From Streptomyces sp. QL37 (GTDB taxonomy: Bacteria; Actinomycetota; Actinomycetes; Streptomycetales; Streptomycetaceae), in assembly GCF_002941025.1 (NCBI RefSeq), contig NZ_PTJS01000001.1:2728001-2792000 (forward strand): DNA of 64,000 nucleotides. The letters are read 5' to 3'. Within the stretch, counting starts at the first letter, position 1; each line of letters begins with the position of its first letter. The translations under genes and the position numbers were made by a program. Below the pieces are notes generated by a model. The model saw only the letters and a list, made by a program, of their open reading frames with translations. It did no database searches and was not told where the DNA came from. This document shows, one piece after another, positions 50,776-59,160 of this stretch.

Positions 50776-50806
50776 CATCCGCAGGTCAGGACATCCGCAG
50801 GTCAGG
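50776..50806. repeat. Direct repeats next to attR
   Basis: CATCCGCAGGTCAGG occurs at 50776-50790 and 50792-50806, a 16-bp period, and a partial third CATCCGC at 50810. The last copy is 18 bases from the att core. They may bind Xis or Int. Confidence 0.55.
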
Positions 50807-50824
50807 CGCCATCCGCGTACGGGA

Positions 50825-50869
50825 TCTTCCAAACTAGCTACGCGGGTTCGATTCCCGTCGCCCGCTCCA
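50825..50869 (+). repeat. attR: right copy of the 45-bp integration direct repeat
   Basis: Identical to 40838-40882. It contains the displaced 3' part of the chromosomal tRNA-Gly gene, from the anticodon stem to CCA, and lacks the 5' part, so it makes no tRNA. Confidence 0.93.
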
Positions 50870-50872
50870 TAC

Positions 50873-50916
50873 GGAAGGGCCGGTCCCGAGGAGAGATCCT
50901 CCGGACCGGCCCTTCC
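50873..50916. terminator. Terminator of the DUF1330 gene, formerly also of tRNA-Gly
   Basis: A perfect 14-bp stem (50873-50886 with 50903-50916) with a 16-base loop starts 10 bases after the DUF1330 stop and three bases after attR. Before integration it would also have followed tRNA-Gly. Confidence 0.8.
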
Positions 50917-50926
50917 TCGTTGCGCG

Positions 50927-51274
50927 CTACTCGCCGGCCAGGGCCTCGCGCATCGCCTTGGCGGCGGGTGCCGGGTCGTAGCCCTCGGGGACACCCTCGA
51001 CCAGGATGATGTCGCCCTCGATGTGCCGTGAGCGCAGCGGCGCGATCTCCTGGTACGCGGGCGAGTCCCACCAGGCGCGGGCCTCGGCGATCCCGGGAAA
51101 TCCGATCACCACGACGTGCCCGGGCCAGTCGCCTTCCCTCGTCTCGTGCGGCGTGGCGTGCACGAGGAAGCGCCCGCCGTACGCCTCGAAGGTGGCGGGG
51201 ATCCGTTCGATGTACTCGGCGATCTCCGGGTGCGGCGCGGCCTCGCGCAGGTGGGCTATGGCATAGGCGGGCAT
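50927..51274 (-). CDS. DUF1330 domain protein
   Basis: 115 residues of the small alpha-beta dimeric barrel type. HPEIAEYIERIPATFEAYGGRFLVH, PGHVVVIGFPGIAEARAWWDSPAYQEI and SRHIEGDIILVEG are the family's conserved blocks. No enzymatic role is established for most members. Core chromosomal gene immediately right of the AICE. Confidence 0.9.
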   Translation of the reverse strand: MPAYAIAHLREAAPHPEIAEYIERIPATFEAYGGRFLVHATPHETREGDWPGHVVVIGFPGIAEARAWWDSPAYQEIAPLRSRHIEGDIILVEGVPEGYDPAPAAKAMREALAGE

Positions 51275-51401
51275 GTCTGTCCTTCCGGTCGGCGGAGGGG
51301 TTCACCCCTGTGCCGCGCGGCGGGCATGGACGGGCGCACGGCCGGCCCCGCACGACCGGGACGGACTCGCACACGCACGCCCGCGCCGGGACGCGCGGGC
51401 G

Positions 51402-51596
51402 TCAGAAGCTGATCTGGTTGATCGTGTCGGCTATCGAGTTCATGAATCTGTTGATCGACGGCGCCATGCCCGTCGAGGCCAGGAAGAAGCCGAAGAGCAC
51501 GGCGACGACCGCCGGGCCCCCCTTGATGGATCCACCGCGGATCAGCACCACCAGGACGATCCCCAGCAGAAGCACCACAGACAGTGAAATGGCCAC
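51402..51596 (-). CDS. Small conserved Streptomyces membrane protein
   Basis: 64 residues from a GTG. Two hydrophobic segments (LSVVLLLGIVLVVLI and GPAVVAVLFGFFLASTGMA) are separated by RGGSIKG, then INRFMNSIADTINQISF. I recall this protein as widespread in Streptomyces, often in plasmids and mobile elements too, with unknown function. The Shine-Dalgarno (AAGGG) is a little far from the start. Confidence 0.7.
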   Translation of the reverse strand: MAISLSVVLLLGIVLVVLIRGGSIKGGPAVVAVLFGFFLASTGMAPSINRFMNSIADTINQISF

Positions 51597-52050
51597 GACT
51601 GATCACACCCTTGGTCGGTCCGCCTTGCCGGCCCGGTGGCATGCGGCCAGCACACCTCCGTCGCGTCCATCGTGCCACCAACTCCCCTGTGGCTGCTGCC
51701 GGGTGATGGAGAGAGATGACCGGATCGCGCCATCCTCGCGCCCGCGCGCACCCGGGAGCACCGCCGGTTCGATCCGGCGCACGCGGCGCTCCGCCGGGGC
51801 GGCGCACGGCGCACGGAAAAACTGTGCGCCCGCTGTGCGCAGGGCAGTTCGAATATCGAGCGGTGTGATCGTTGCCATATCCCCACACTTCATTCACAGC
51901 GTTTCGCCGGGACTCCATGCGACGAAATTCACTCTCGCCAACCACCCGCCGATATGCCCTATTTAAGGTGGATGAATCACTACGTAACGGGCGGTTATCG
52001 GTGGTTTCGCATTCGAATAGCTGGGAAGACGCGCTATCTCTATCAGGGTT
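51597..52050. other. Intergenic region with an AT-richer segment
   Basis: No gene is supported here. The half nearer the acyltransferase (about 51870-52050) is clearly less GC-rich than the surroundings and contains several short A/T runs, as expected of a regulatory region. Long frames across it are shadows. Confidence 0.5.
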
Positions 52051-52079
52051 TTACGCATACCGATCGAGCGGTCTAGGGT
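52051..52079 (+). promoter_or_regulatory. Promoter for a leaderless acyltransferase transcript
   Basis: TTACGC at 52051-52056 and TAGGGT at 52074-52079 are separated by 17 bases, a good match to a vegetative promoter. Transcription would begin about 7 bases later, at or next to the ATG at 52087. Confidence 0.6.
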
Positions 52080-52086
52080 GCATGAG

Positions 52087-53250
52087 ATGTCCAAAGCTCC
52101 GAGCGAAATCCAGAGGGCCCCGATCACCCCGGAGAACCGGGAGTCGGAGCCGAGACACGAGCAGATCCTGACGGCCCCGGAGGCCCCCTCCTCGGCAGCC
52201 AGGACTTCTCCTGCCCGCACCGGCCCACCCGCCCCGGCCAAGCGTCGTGACGCGTACTTCGACAATGTGAAGTACCTCGCGATCGTGCTCGTCGCCGTGG
52301 CTCACGCGTGGGAACCGGTGATGGACGGCAGCCGCACCGCTCGGGCGCTGTACATGGTCGTGTACACGTTCCACATGCCGGCGTTCATCCTTGTCTCCGG
52401 GTACTTCTCACGGTCGTTCGACATGAGCCCGCCCAAGGTGAAGCGCCTCGTCACCGGGGTCGTGGTGCCCTATGTGCTCTTCGAGACCGCGTACTCGCTC
52501 TTCAAGCGGTACGCCGGCGGCGAGGCCGACGCGTCCATCACCCTGCTCGACCCGTTCTTCCTCACCTGGTTCCTGATCGCCCTGTTCATCTGGCGGGTGA
52601 CCACACCGGTGTGGCAGTCGCTGCGCCATCCGCTCCCGGTCGCCCTCGCCATCGCCGTCCTGGCCTCGGTGACGCCCGGCATCGGTGACGATCTGGACCT
52701 GCAGCGCGTCTGCCAGCTGCTTCCGTTCTTCGTGCTCGGCCTGCTGATGAAGCCGGAGCACTTCCAGATGATCCGGCGACGCGAAGTGCGCCTGCTGGCC
52801 CTCCCGCTGTTCGCCGGGGCCCTGGTCTTCGCCTACTGGGCCGCGCCGCGTATGCAGCTCGGCTGGTTCTACCGCAGCAACAGCGCCCAGGAGATGGACT
52901 TTCCGTGGTGGTCGGGGGCCGTGATGTTCCTGGCGATGTTCGGATGCGCCCTGGTCATGACGGTCGCGTTCCTCGCCTGGGTACCGCGCCGCCACATGTG
53001 GTTCACCGTGCTGGGCGCCGGAACGATCTGCGGCTACCTGCTGCACGGTTTCCTGGTGCGGGGGGCGGACTACTACAACCTGTTCGAACGCAACGAGTGG
53101 CTCTCGGGGCCCTTGGGGCTCGTCCTCGTCTCTCTCGTCGCGGCCGTCGCCGTGACCCTGCTGTGCACCCCGCCGGTCCGGCGCGCGCTCCGCTTCGCGA
53201 CCGAGCCGGACATGAACTGGGCGTTCCGCCGGAGCCCCGCCAAGCGCTGA
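52087..53250 (+). CDS. Acyltransferase family 3 membrane protein
   Basis: 387 residues from the ATG at 52087. A ~50-residue Pro/Ala/Glu-rich cytoplasmic N-terminus leads to RRDAYFDNVKYLAIVLVAVAHAW, the family 3 acyltransferase start with the catalytic-type His. About ten membrane segments follow, with FHMPAFILVSGYFSRSF as the second signature. These enzymes O-acylate sugars or wall polymers. A GTG at 52078 is possible but would overlap the -10 box. There is no Shine-Dalgarno, in line with a leaderless message. Confidence 0.88.
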   Translation: MSKAPSEIQRAPITPENRESEPRHEQILTAPEAPSSAARTSPARTGPPAPAKRRDAYFDNVKYLAIVLVAVAHAWEPVMDGSRTARALYMVVYTFHMPAFILVSGYFSRSFDMSPPKVKRLVTGVVVPYVLFETAYSLFKRYAGGEADASITLLDPFFLTWFLIALFIWRVTTPVWQSLRHPLPVALAIAVLASVTPGIGDDLDLQRVCQLLPFFVLGLLMKPEHFQMIRRREVRLLALPLFAGALVFAYWAAPRMQLGWFYRSNSAQEMDFPWWSGAVMFLAMFGCALVMTVAFLAWVPRRHMWFTVLGAGTICGYLLHGFLVRGADYYNLFERNEWLSGPLGLVLVSLVAAVAVTLLCTPPVRRALRFATEPDMNWAFRRSPAKR

Positions 53251-53298
53251 GCCTGTCCGGATCGGCCCCTTGCACCGGGGGCCGGTCCCATCGGTGCG

Positions 53299-53799
53299 TC
53301 AGCCGGCCGCCGGGTTGGCTTGATCCCGCCGTTCAGCGGGCCCGAGGCCCCCGTCGAGCCCCAACAGGCCGCGCACCTGCGCATATTTCTCGCTCAGCCG
53401 GGTACAGGTGACCGGCTCCAGCACCGCGAGCCGCTCCGGGTCCGCGTTGTGAGCCAGATCCGACTCCTTGATCAGCAGCGCACCGGGCGTGGCGAGAATC
53501 CGCCCGGTGTACGCGAAGAGGTCCTCGCCGTCCCGCTTGGTGACGGCGAGGACCATTTCTTTCACCCGCCGGGGAAGCGGGGCCTCGTCCAGCCACTGCC
53601 GGGAGAGCACCCCGTCCTCGACCGCGTCGTGCAGCCAGGCGGCGGCGATCTGCTCCTCGCTGCCGCCCCGGATCCGTACGCCCTCGGCCACCGCGGCCAG
53701 ATGCTCCACGTACGGGCGCCCCGCCTTGTCGGTCTGCCGGCGATGGGCCTCGCGGGCGACCGCCTCCACCTGGGACAGGGTCAGATACGGAATCGGCAT
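53299..53799 (-). CDS. HD domain phosphohydrolase, RelA/SpoT hydrolase-like
   Basis: 166 residues from the ATG at 53799. RRQTDKAGRPYVEHLAAVAEG supplies the first His, AAAWLHDAVEDGVLS the HD and following ED, and LIKESDLAHNADPERL the last Asp and Asn. This order is the metal and (p)ppGpp-binding pattern of SpoT/MESH1 hydrolase domains, though the protein lacks synthetase and regulatory domains. It may be a small alarmone or nucleotide hydrolase. It lies 48 bases beyond, and convergent with, the acyltransferase. Confidence 0.85.
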   Translation of the reverse strand: MPIPYLTLSQVEAVAREAHRRQTDKAGRPYVEHLAAVAEGVRIRGGSEEQIAAAWLHDAVEDGVLSRQWLDEAPLPRRVKEMVLAVTKRDGEDLFAYTGRILATPGALLIKESDLAHNADPERLAVLEPVTCTRLSEKYAQVRGLLGLDGGLGPAERRDQANPAAG

Positions 53800-53948
53800 G
53801 GGCCGACTGTACGACGGCACCGGGCCGTTCCGGAGGTCCACCGATGCACTCCGAATCGTTCGGTAAACTAATTACTGACGATTCCTTGACGCACTCTTGA
53901 CCGAACGAAGGAGACGGGCTCATCGGACACGCAGACACGCTCATCGCC

Positions 53949-55127
53949 ATGGGGGGCGCGTTCCTCGCCGCCGCCGTCCTCGCCCGCGTCGGCGGCCGCA
54001 TCGGACTGCCGACCATCCCCCTGTTCATCCTGGCCGGGATCCTGCTCGGCCCGCACACACCCGGGGTCGTCCTGCTCGACGACCCGCACGACCTGGAGAT
54101 GCTCTCCGCGCTCGGACTCGTGCTGCTGCTCTTCTACCTCGGCCTCGAGTTCCACCTGGACGATCTGAAGAAGGGCGGGCGCAAGATGGCGCTCGCCGGC
54201 GGCACCTACCTCGCCCTGAACGTCGGCGCGGGACTCGGTTTCGGCTTCGCGCTGGGCTGGGGCACCTCGGAGGCACTGGTCCTCGCGGGCGTGCTCGGCA
54301 TCTCCTCGTCGGCCATCGTCACGAAGGTCCTGGTGGACCTCGGCCGGATCGGCAGTCCCGAGACCCGGCCGATCCTCGGCATCATCGTCGTCGAGGACGT
54401 CTTTCTCGCCCTCTACCTCGCCGCCCTGCAGCCGATCCTGTCCGGCGCGGACAGCCTCGGCGCGGCGGTTCTCGACGGCGGCAAGGCGTTCGGATTCCTG
54501 CTGCTGCTCGCCCTGGTGGCCCGGTTCGGCACGAAGCTCATCGGCAAGCTGATGAACACCAGGGACGACGAACTCCTCGTCATCTCCTTCCTCGGCGTCG
54601 CCGTCTTCGTCGCCGGGATCTCCGAGTGGTTCGGGGTCGCCGACGCGATCGGCGCGTTCATGGTCGGCCTGATGCTGGGCAGCACCACCTCGGGCCCCCG
54701 CATCCTGAAGCTGGTGCACCCGCTGCGGGACGCGTTCGGCGCGATCTTCTTCTTCGCCTTCGGGCTGTCCATCAACCCGGGCGATCTGCCGAGCGTGGTG
54801 TGGCCGGTGCTCGCGGCCGTCGCGATGACCGTGGCGATGAACGTCTTCGCGGGGATGGCCACGGCGAAGATCTACGCGTTCGGTCCGAAGGCCACGGCGA
54901 ACATCTCCACCACCCTGCTGGCGCGAGGTGAATTCGCGCTGATCCTCGCCACGATGGCGGCGGGCGCGGGCCTGGACGAACGGCTCTCCCCGTTCATCGC
55001 CGGATACGTGCTCCTGCTCGCGGTCCTGTCGCCCCTGGCGGCCGGCCGTTCGCACTGGCTCGCCCGGATCCTTCCCGGAGGACGTGCGCGGGACCAGGAC
55101 GCCGAGAAAGAGGCGGTACCGGTCTGA
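53949..55127 (+). CDS. CPA2-type cation/proton antiporter
   Basis: 392 residues, about 12 membrane segments, Na+/H+ exchanger family. GLPTIPLFILAGILLGPHTPG, LLLFYLGLEFHLDDLKKGGR and VADAIGAFMVGLMLG (the acidic ion-binding helix) are family motifs. No RCK domain follows. The first ATG (53949) has no Shine-Dalgarno, while AAGGAG at 53908-53913 is correctly spaced for an in-frame ATC at 53922, which would add nine residues (IGHADTLIA). The rare start is possible, so the true N-terminus is uncertain. Confidence 0.88.
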   Translation: MGGAFLAAAVLARVGGRIGLPTIPLFILAGILLGPHTPGVVLLDDPHDLEMLSALGLVLLLFYLGLEFHLDDLKKGGRKMALAGGTYLALNVGAGLGFGFALGWGTSEALVLAGVLGISSSAIVTKVLVDLGRIGSPETRPILGIIVVEDVFLALYLAALQPILSGADSLGAAVLDGGKAFGFLLLLALVARFGTKLIGKLMNTRDDELLVISFLGVAVFVAGISEWFGVADAIGAFMVGLMLGSTTSGPRILKLVHPLRDAFGAIFFFAFGLSINPGDLPSVVWPVLAAVAMTVAMNVFAGMATAKIYAFGPKATANISTTLLARGEFALILATMAAGAGLDERLSPFIAGYVLLLAVLSPLAAGRSHWLARILPGGRARDQDAEKEAVPV

Positions 55128-55138
55128 CGTGCGGATGC

Positions 55139-55170
55139 CCCGGGTGCGAGGCCGCGTCCCCGCACCCGGG
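55139..55170 (+). terminator. Terminator of the antiporter gene
   Basis: A perfect 10-bp stem (55139-55148 with 55161-55170) with a 12-base loop lies 11 bases after the stop. Confidence 0.7.
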
Positions 55171-55270
55171 ACGGCGTACCCGGAATGACGCACCCGGAGC
55201 GACTTCACGTTCGGGTGACGGCCGAGCCTTCAGCTTGACGCCCTTACGGTTTCGACCGGTTCGGCCGGAT

Positions 55271-56416
55271 TCAGCCCCGACGGGACAGCAACAGGAGCGC
55301 GCGGTCGTCGTTGACGTCCTTCGCGCAGGCCTCGATCAGATGCCAGGCCGCACCCTCGAAGCCCGTGGCGACGTAGCGGTCGGCCTCGCCGGTCAGCCGG
55401 TCGATGCCCTCGGCGATGTCCCGGTCGGACGCTTCCACCAGGCCGTCCGTGAAGAGCATCAGGACGTCCCCGGGCGCCAGCGACCCCTTCACGGCGTCGA
55501 ACTGCGCACCGTCGTACACACCGAGCAGCGGCCCCTCCGCGGCCTTCTCCTCCCACCGGCCGCTGCCCGCGTGCAGCTGCAGTGCGGGGGGATGACCGGC
55601 CGAGAGGAGTTCGTAGTCGCCGGAGTCCAGGTCCAGGACGAGATGGATGGAGGTGGCGAAACCCTCGTCCCAGTCCTGGCGCAGCAGATAGCCGTTGGCG
55701 GCGGGCAGGAAGCCGTGCGGCGGCAGGGAGCCCAGGAGGCCGCCGAAGGCTCCCGACAGCAGCAGGGCGCGGGAACCCGCGTCCATGCCCTTGCCGGAGA
55801 CATCGGTCAGCACCACTTCCAGGGTGCGGCCGCCGTTGGTACGGGCGGCGACGACGAAGTCGCCGGAGAAGGACTGGCCTCCCGCCGGGCGGAGCGCCAT
55901 CTCGCGGTGCCAGCCCTCGGGCAGCCGCGGCAGGGCGCTCTGGACCCGGATCCGCTCGCGCAGGTCGAAGAGCATCGTGCCGCCCCGTCGCCACGGCACC
56001 CCGACCCTGGCCCGGAACTGGGCGAGGACGAGCCCGAAGAAGCCGCAGGCCGCGACAACCAGGACGGTGCCCGGTGTGACCCGGGCGGGCCCCTCCGCGT
56101 AGGGGCCGAGGGCGACGGACTCCACGATCAGGGCCGCGGCGGCGGTCGCGTAGAGACTCAGCAGACTGGCCGGCCGGAGCAGCAGACCGCCGGCGACGAT
56201 CGGCAGCGCCAGGGCGGTAGGTGAGCACCAGACCGGGTTGAGCAGCGTGGTGCAGGTGATCACCGGAATGATGATCAGCAGGCCGGCCAGGGCTATCCAG
56301 TCGGAGCCGTCCCCGCGGAAGTAGTCGACTCCGGACCTGCGCAGCGCGATGCGCGCCCGGTGCGCTGATCTTCGCCACCGGGCGGGGTAGGTGTCTGCTC
56401 CTCTGCGACGGGCCAT
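55271..56416 (-). CDS. Membrane-bound SpoIIE-type PP2C phosphatase
   Basis: 381 residues from the ATG at 56416 (AAGG upstream). Residues ~35-135 hold four or five membrane helices (DWIALAGLLIIIPVITCTTLL and others). The PP2C domain includes SFSGDFVVAARTNGGRTLEVVLTDVSGKGMDA (metal Asp residues), LSAGHPP and LFTDGLVEASD. Streptomyces uses many such phosphatases to control anti-sigma-factor antagonists. No kinase or antagonist gene is adjacent, so the partner is unknown. Confidence 0.92.
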   Translation of the reverse strand: MARRRGADTYPARWRRSAHRARIALRRSGVDYFRGDGSDWIALAGLLIIIPVITCTTLLNPVWCSPTALALPIVAGGLLLRPASLLSLYATAAAALIVESVALGPYAEGPARVTPGTVLVVAACGFFGLVLAQFRARVGVPWRRGGTMLFDLRERIRVQSALPRLPEGWHREMALRPAGGQSFSGDFVVAARTNGGRTLEVVLTDVSGKGMDAGSRALLLSGAFGGLLGSLPPHGFLPAANGYLLRQDWDEGFATSIHLVLDLDSGDYELLSAGHPPALQLHAGSGRWEEKAAEGPLLGVYDGAQFDAVKGSLAPGDVLMLFTDGLVEASDRDIAEGIDRLTGEADRYVATGFEGAAWHLIEACAKDVNDDRALLLLSRRG

Positions 56417-56520
56417 TGCCGGGACCTTATCCACCCGACGGCCTCCGGTGCAGGGGGACCCGGTGACAATGTGTTCGAAACCGGTTCGCCCACGCCTCCC
56501 GGCCCTGGTAAGCAGGGGTC

Positions 56521-57753
56521 ATGACTACGGAATTGCGGGTGCTGTCGGCGGCGGAATCGGAGAACTGGTTCGCCAGTCTCGAGTTGGCTTTCGGCGGGGT
56601 TCCCTTCTCCCCCGAGAGCCGCGAGATGTACGCCGCCCTGGCCGAGCCGCAGCGTGCGCTCGCCCACTGGGACGGCGCGGACTGCGTGGGGACGGCCGGT
56701 TCGTACAGCTTCCGGCTGACCGTGCCCGGTGGGGCCGCGGTTCCGGCCGCCGGGGTCACGGGGGTGAGCGTCTCCTCGACGCACCGCAGGCAGGGGCTGC
56801 TGACGGCGATGATGCGGCGCCAGCTGGACGACGTCCGCTCGTGGGGCGAGCCGCTCGCGGTGCTGCTGGCTTCGGAGCCCGGCATCTACGGCCGGTTCGG
56901 CTACGGCGCGGCCACGGTCGAGACGAACCTCCGGATCGACACCTCCCGGGTCTCCCTCACGCTGCCCCCGGGCACGGACGGGGTGCGGGTGCGCCGGTCG
57001 TCCCCGGTACAGGCTCTCGACGCCTGCGAGGCGGTCTACGCGCAACTGGCCGCGGCCCGGCCCGGCACTCCCCTGCGCAGGCCCGGCTGGGAGCGGGTGC
57101 CCGTCAACGACCCGGAGAGCGGCCGGAAGGGCGGTTCCCCGCTGCAGTGCGTCCTCGCGGAACGGGACGGCGAGGTGACGGGGTACGCGACCTTCCACCT
57201 GCGGCCCGCCTGGGACGACGCGGGCCCCCGGGGCACGGTGGCGGTGCGTGACCTGGGGGCACTGGACCCCGCCTCCTACGCGGCGCTGTGGCGCTTCCTG
57301 TTCGGGATCGACCTGACGACGGCGGTCGAGTGCCACAACCGGCCCGCGGACGACGCCGTGCTCCGGCTGGTCTCCGACGTCCGGCGCTGCGAGGTGCGGC
57401 AGCGGGACGGGCTGTACGTGCGGCTGGTCGAGCTGGGTGCGGCGCTGGAGGCCCGGCGCTACCGGGCCCCCGTCGACGTGGTGCTGGAGGTGGAGGACAC
57501 CTTCTGCCCCTGGAACGCGGGGCGTTGGCGCCTGACCGCCGACGCGAAGGGCGCGGCCACCTGCCGGCGGACGGACGAAGAGCCCGAACTGGCCCTTTCC
57601 GTGAACCAGCTGGGAGCGGTCTACCTGGGCGGCGAGTCGCTGACGACGCTCGCGGCGGCCGGGCAGGTGCGGGAACTCCGGGTGGGCGCGCTGGCGGAGG
57701 CCGCCCTGGCGTTCTCCTCGGACGTGCAGCCGTGGTGCCCGCACGGATTCTGA
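56521..57753 (+). CDS. Eis-like GNAT acetyltransferase
   Basis: 410 residues with the three-part Eis layout: an N-terminal GNAT domain (GVSVSSTHRRQGLLTAMMRRQ is the acetyl-CoA R/QxxGxG/A loop), a second degenerate GNAT domain (~160-290) and a C-terminal sterol-carrier-like domain ending CPHGF. EPGIYGRFGYGAA is a strong Eis family motif. Mycobacterial Eis acetylates aminoglycosides at several amines; substrates of Streptomyces homologues are mostly unknown. It converges with the Nei-type gene. Confidence 0.93.
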   Translation: MTTELRVLSAAESENWFASLELAFGGVPFSPESREMYAALAEPQRALAHWDGADCVGTAGSYSFRLTVPGGAAVPAAGVTGVSVSSTHRRQGLLTAMMRRQLDDVRSWGEPLAVLLASEPGIYGRFGYGAATVETNLRIDTSRVSLTLPPGTDGVRVRRSSPVQALDACEAVYAQLAAARPGTPLRRPGWERVPVNDPESGRKGGSPLQCVLAERDGEVTGYATFHLRPAWDDAGPRGTVAVRDLGALDPASYAALWRFLFGIDLTTAVECHNRPADDAVLRLVSDVRRCEVRQRDGLYVRLVELGAALEARRYRAPVDVVLEVEDTFCPWNAGRWRLTADAKGAATCRRTDEEPELALSVNQLGAVYLGGESLTTLAAAGQVRELRVGALAEAALAFSSDVQPWCPHGF

Positions 57754-57775
57754 TCCCGGACGGTCTCCGGCCTGC

Positions 57776-58597
57776 CTACCGGCCCGCTGCGGACGGCTGG
57801 CAGGCGGGGCACCAGAAGAGGTTGCGGGCGGCCAGGTCCGCCGTGCGGACCTCGGTGCCGCAGATGTGGCAGGCCTGCCTGGCCCGGCGGTAGACGTACA
57901 CCTCGCCGCCGTGGTCGTCGACCCGCGGGGGCCTGCCCATCGCCTCCGGCAGATGCTCGGGGCGGACCGTGTCGATGCGGTTGTTCCGCACGCCCTCGCG
58001 CATCAGGGCGCCCAGGTCGGCCCAGAGCGCGTCCCACTCACCACGAGTGAGGTCCTTGCCCGGGCGGTACGGGTCGATGCCGTGCCGGAAGAGGACCTCC
58101 GCGCGGTAGACGTTGCCGACGCCCGCGACGACCTTCTGGTCCATCAGCAGGGCGGCGACCGTCACGCGGCTGCGGGAGATCCGCTGCCAGGCCCGCTCGC
58201 CGTCCTCGTCGGCGCGCAGCGGGTCCGGGCCGAGCCGGTCGTGTATCGCGCGCTTCTCGGGGCCGGTGATCAGGGCGCACGTGGTGGGCCCGCGCAGATC
58301 GGCGTGGTGGGCGTCGTTGAGCAGGCGCAGCCGGACCGTGTCGGTGGGGGGCGGCGCCGGGGCCGTGCCGAAGCCGAGCTTGCCGAAGAGGCCGAGGTGG
58401 ATGTGGACCCACACCGATCCCTCGAAGCCGAGGAAGAGGTGCTTGCCGTGCGCGTCGACGCCGGTGAGCGTCCTGCCGTCCAGCAGGGCCGCACTGTCGG
58501 AGAACTTGCCCTGGGGGCTGCTCACCCGCACCGGGCGGCCCGCGAACCGCTCGTGGTGGTCCGCGGCGAGGCGGTGGATCGTATGCCCCTCGGGCAC
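57776..58597 (-). CDS. nei: Fpg/Nei family DNA glycosylase
   Basis: 273 residues from the GTG at 58597. PEGHTIHRLAADH at the N-terminus gives the catalytic Pro2-Glu3 of the family, GKHLFLGFEGSVWVHIHLGLFG the beta-lyase region with Lys, and CHICGTEVRT... FWCPACQP the C-terminal zinc finger. The PEGHTIH start places it with endonuclease VIII-like (Nei) enzymes, not MutM. It excises oxidised bases and cleaves the abasic site. Confidence 0.9.
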   Translation of the reverse strand: MPEGHTIHRLAADHHERFAGRPVRVSSPQGKFSDSAALLDGRTLTGVDAHGKHLFLGFEGSVWVHIHLGLFGKLGFGTAPAPPPTDTVRLRLLNDAHHADLRGPTTCALITGPEKRAIHDRLGPDPLRADEDGERAWQRISRSRVTVAALLMDQKVVAGVGNVYRAEVLFRHGIDPYRPGKDLTRGEWDALWADLGALMREGVRNNRIDTVRPEHLPEAMGRPPRVDDHGGEVYVYRRARQACHICGTEVRTADLAARNLFWCPACQPSAAGR

Positions 58598-58671
58598 GGC
58601 GTTCTCCTGGTGACGCGCCTGTGCCGCCGGGTACGGGCCCGGCGGCACAGGGGAGGCGGGTGCGGGGCTGT

Positions 58672-59160
58672 TCAGCCCTGCTGCGGGTGGTGGGCCGGGA
58701 TCGGGGGAAGCTCGCCGGTGCTCTCGTACGCCGAGAGCATCTCGATGCGGCGGGTGTGACGCTCCTCACCCGAGTACGGGGTGGCCAGGAAGATCTCGAC
58801 GAACCTGGTGGACTCCTCCACCGTGTGCATCCGGCCGCCGATGGCCACCACGTTGGCGTCGTTGTGCTCACGGCCGAGCGCGGCGGTCTGCTCGCTCCAG
58901 GCGAGCGCGGCGCGGACGCCCTTGACCTTGTTCGCGGCGATCTGCTCGCCGTTGCCGGAGCCGCCGATGACGATCCCGAGGCTGTCCTTGTCCGCGGCCG
59001 TCCGCTCGGCGGCACGGAGGCAGAACGGCGGGTAGTCGTCCTGGGCGTCGTAGATGTGAGGACCGCAGTCGACAGCCTCGTGGCCGTGGGCCGTGAGCCA
59101 CTCGACGAGGTGGTTCTTCAGTTCGAAGCCGGCATGGTCGGAGCCGAGGTACACGCGCAT
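58672..59160 (-). CDS. rpiB: Ribose-5-phosphate isomerase B
   Basis: 162 residues. RVYLGSDHAGFELKNHLVEWL is the conserved RpiB start, GIVIGGSGNGEQIAANKVKGVRAAL contains the active-site loop (Ser where some members have Cys), and REHNDANVVAIGGRM follows. It links ribose-5-phosphate and ribulose-5-phosphate in the pentose phosphate pathway. It is 74 bases upstream of the Nei-type gene and divergent from the permease. The 248-base divergent spacer (59161-59408) shows no gene. Confidence 0.95.
   Translation of the reverse strand: MRVYLGSDHAGFELKNHLVEWLTAHGHEAVDCGPHIYDAQDDYPPFCLRAAERTAADKDSLGIVIGGSGNGEQIAANKVKGVRAALAWSEQTAALGREHNDANVVAIGGRMHTVEESTRFVEIFLATPYSGEERHTRRIEMLSAYESTGELPPIPAHHPQQG

Larger units (their letters stand above)
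40838..50869. mobile_element. Actinomycete integrative and conjugative element (AICE) in tRNA-Gly
   Basis: About 10 kb bounded by the 45-bp repeat. It carries a tyrosine integrase and excisionase next to attL, a RepSA-type replication initiator, an FtsK-like TraB translocase, SpdB and small transfer proteins, and a GntR regulator. These are the defining modules of pSAM2-like AICEs, which excise, replicate by rolling circle and transfer as double-stranded DNA using a single TraB. All modules look intact, so the element may be active. Confidence 0.93.

Noticed and set aside
47900..50825. Search for tandem GACCCGGA TraB recognition repeats as known from pSVH1
   Set aside because: No such tandem 8-mers were seen in the right arm, so no clt site is claimed on that basis.
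50825..50869. A second tRNA-Gly gene at the right end of the AICE
   Set aside because: Only the 3' 45 bases are present, with no 5' acceptor or D-arm, so it is attR and not a functional tRNA.
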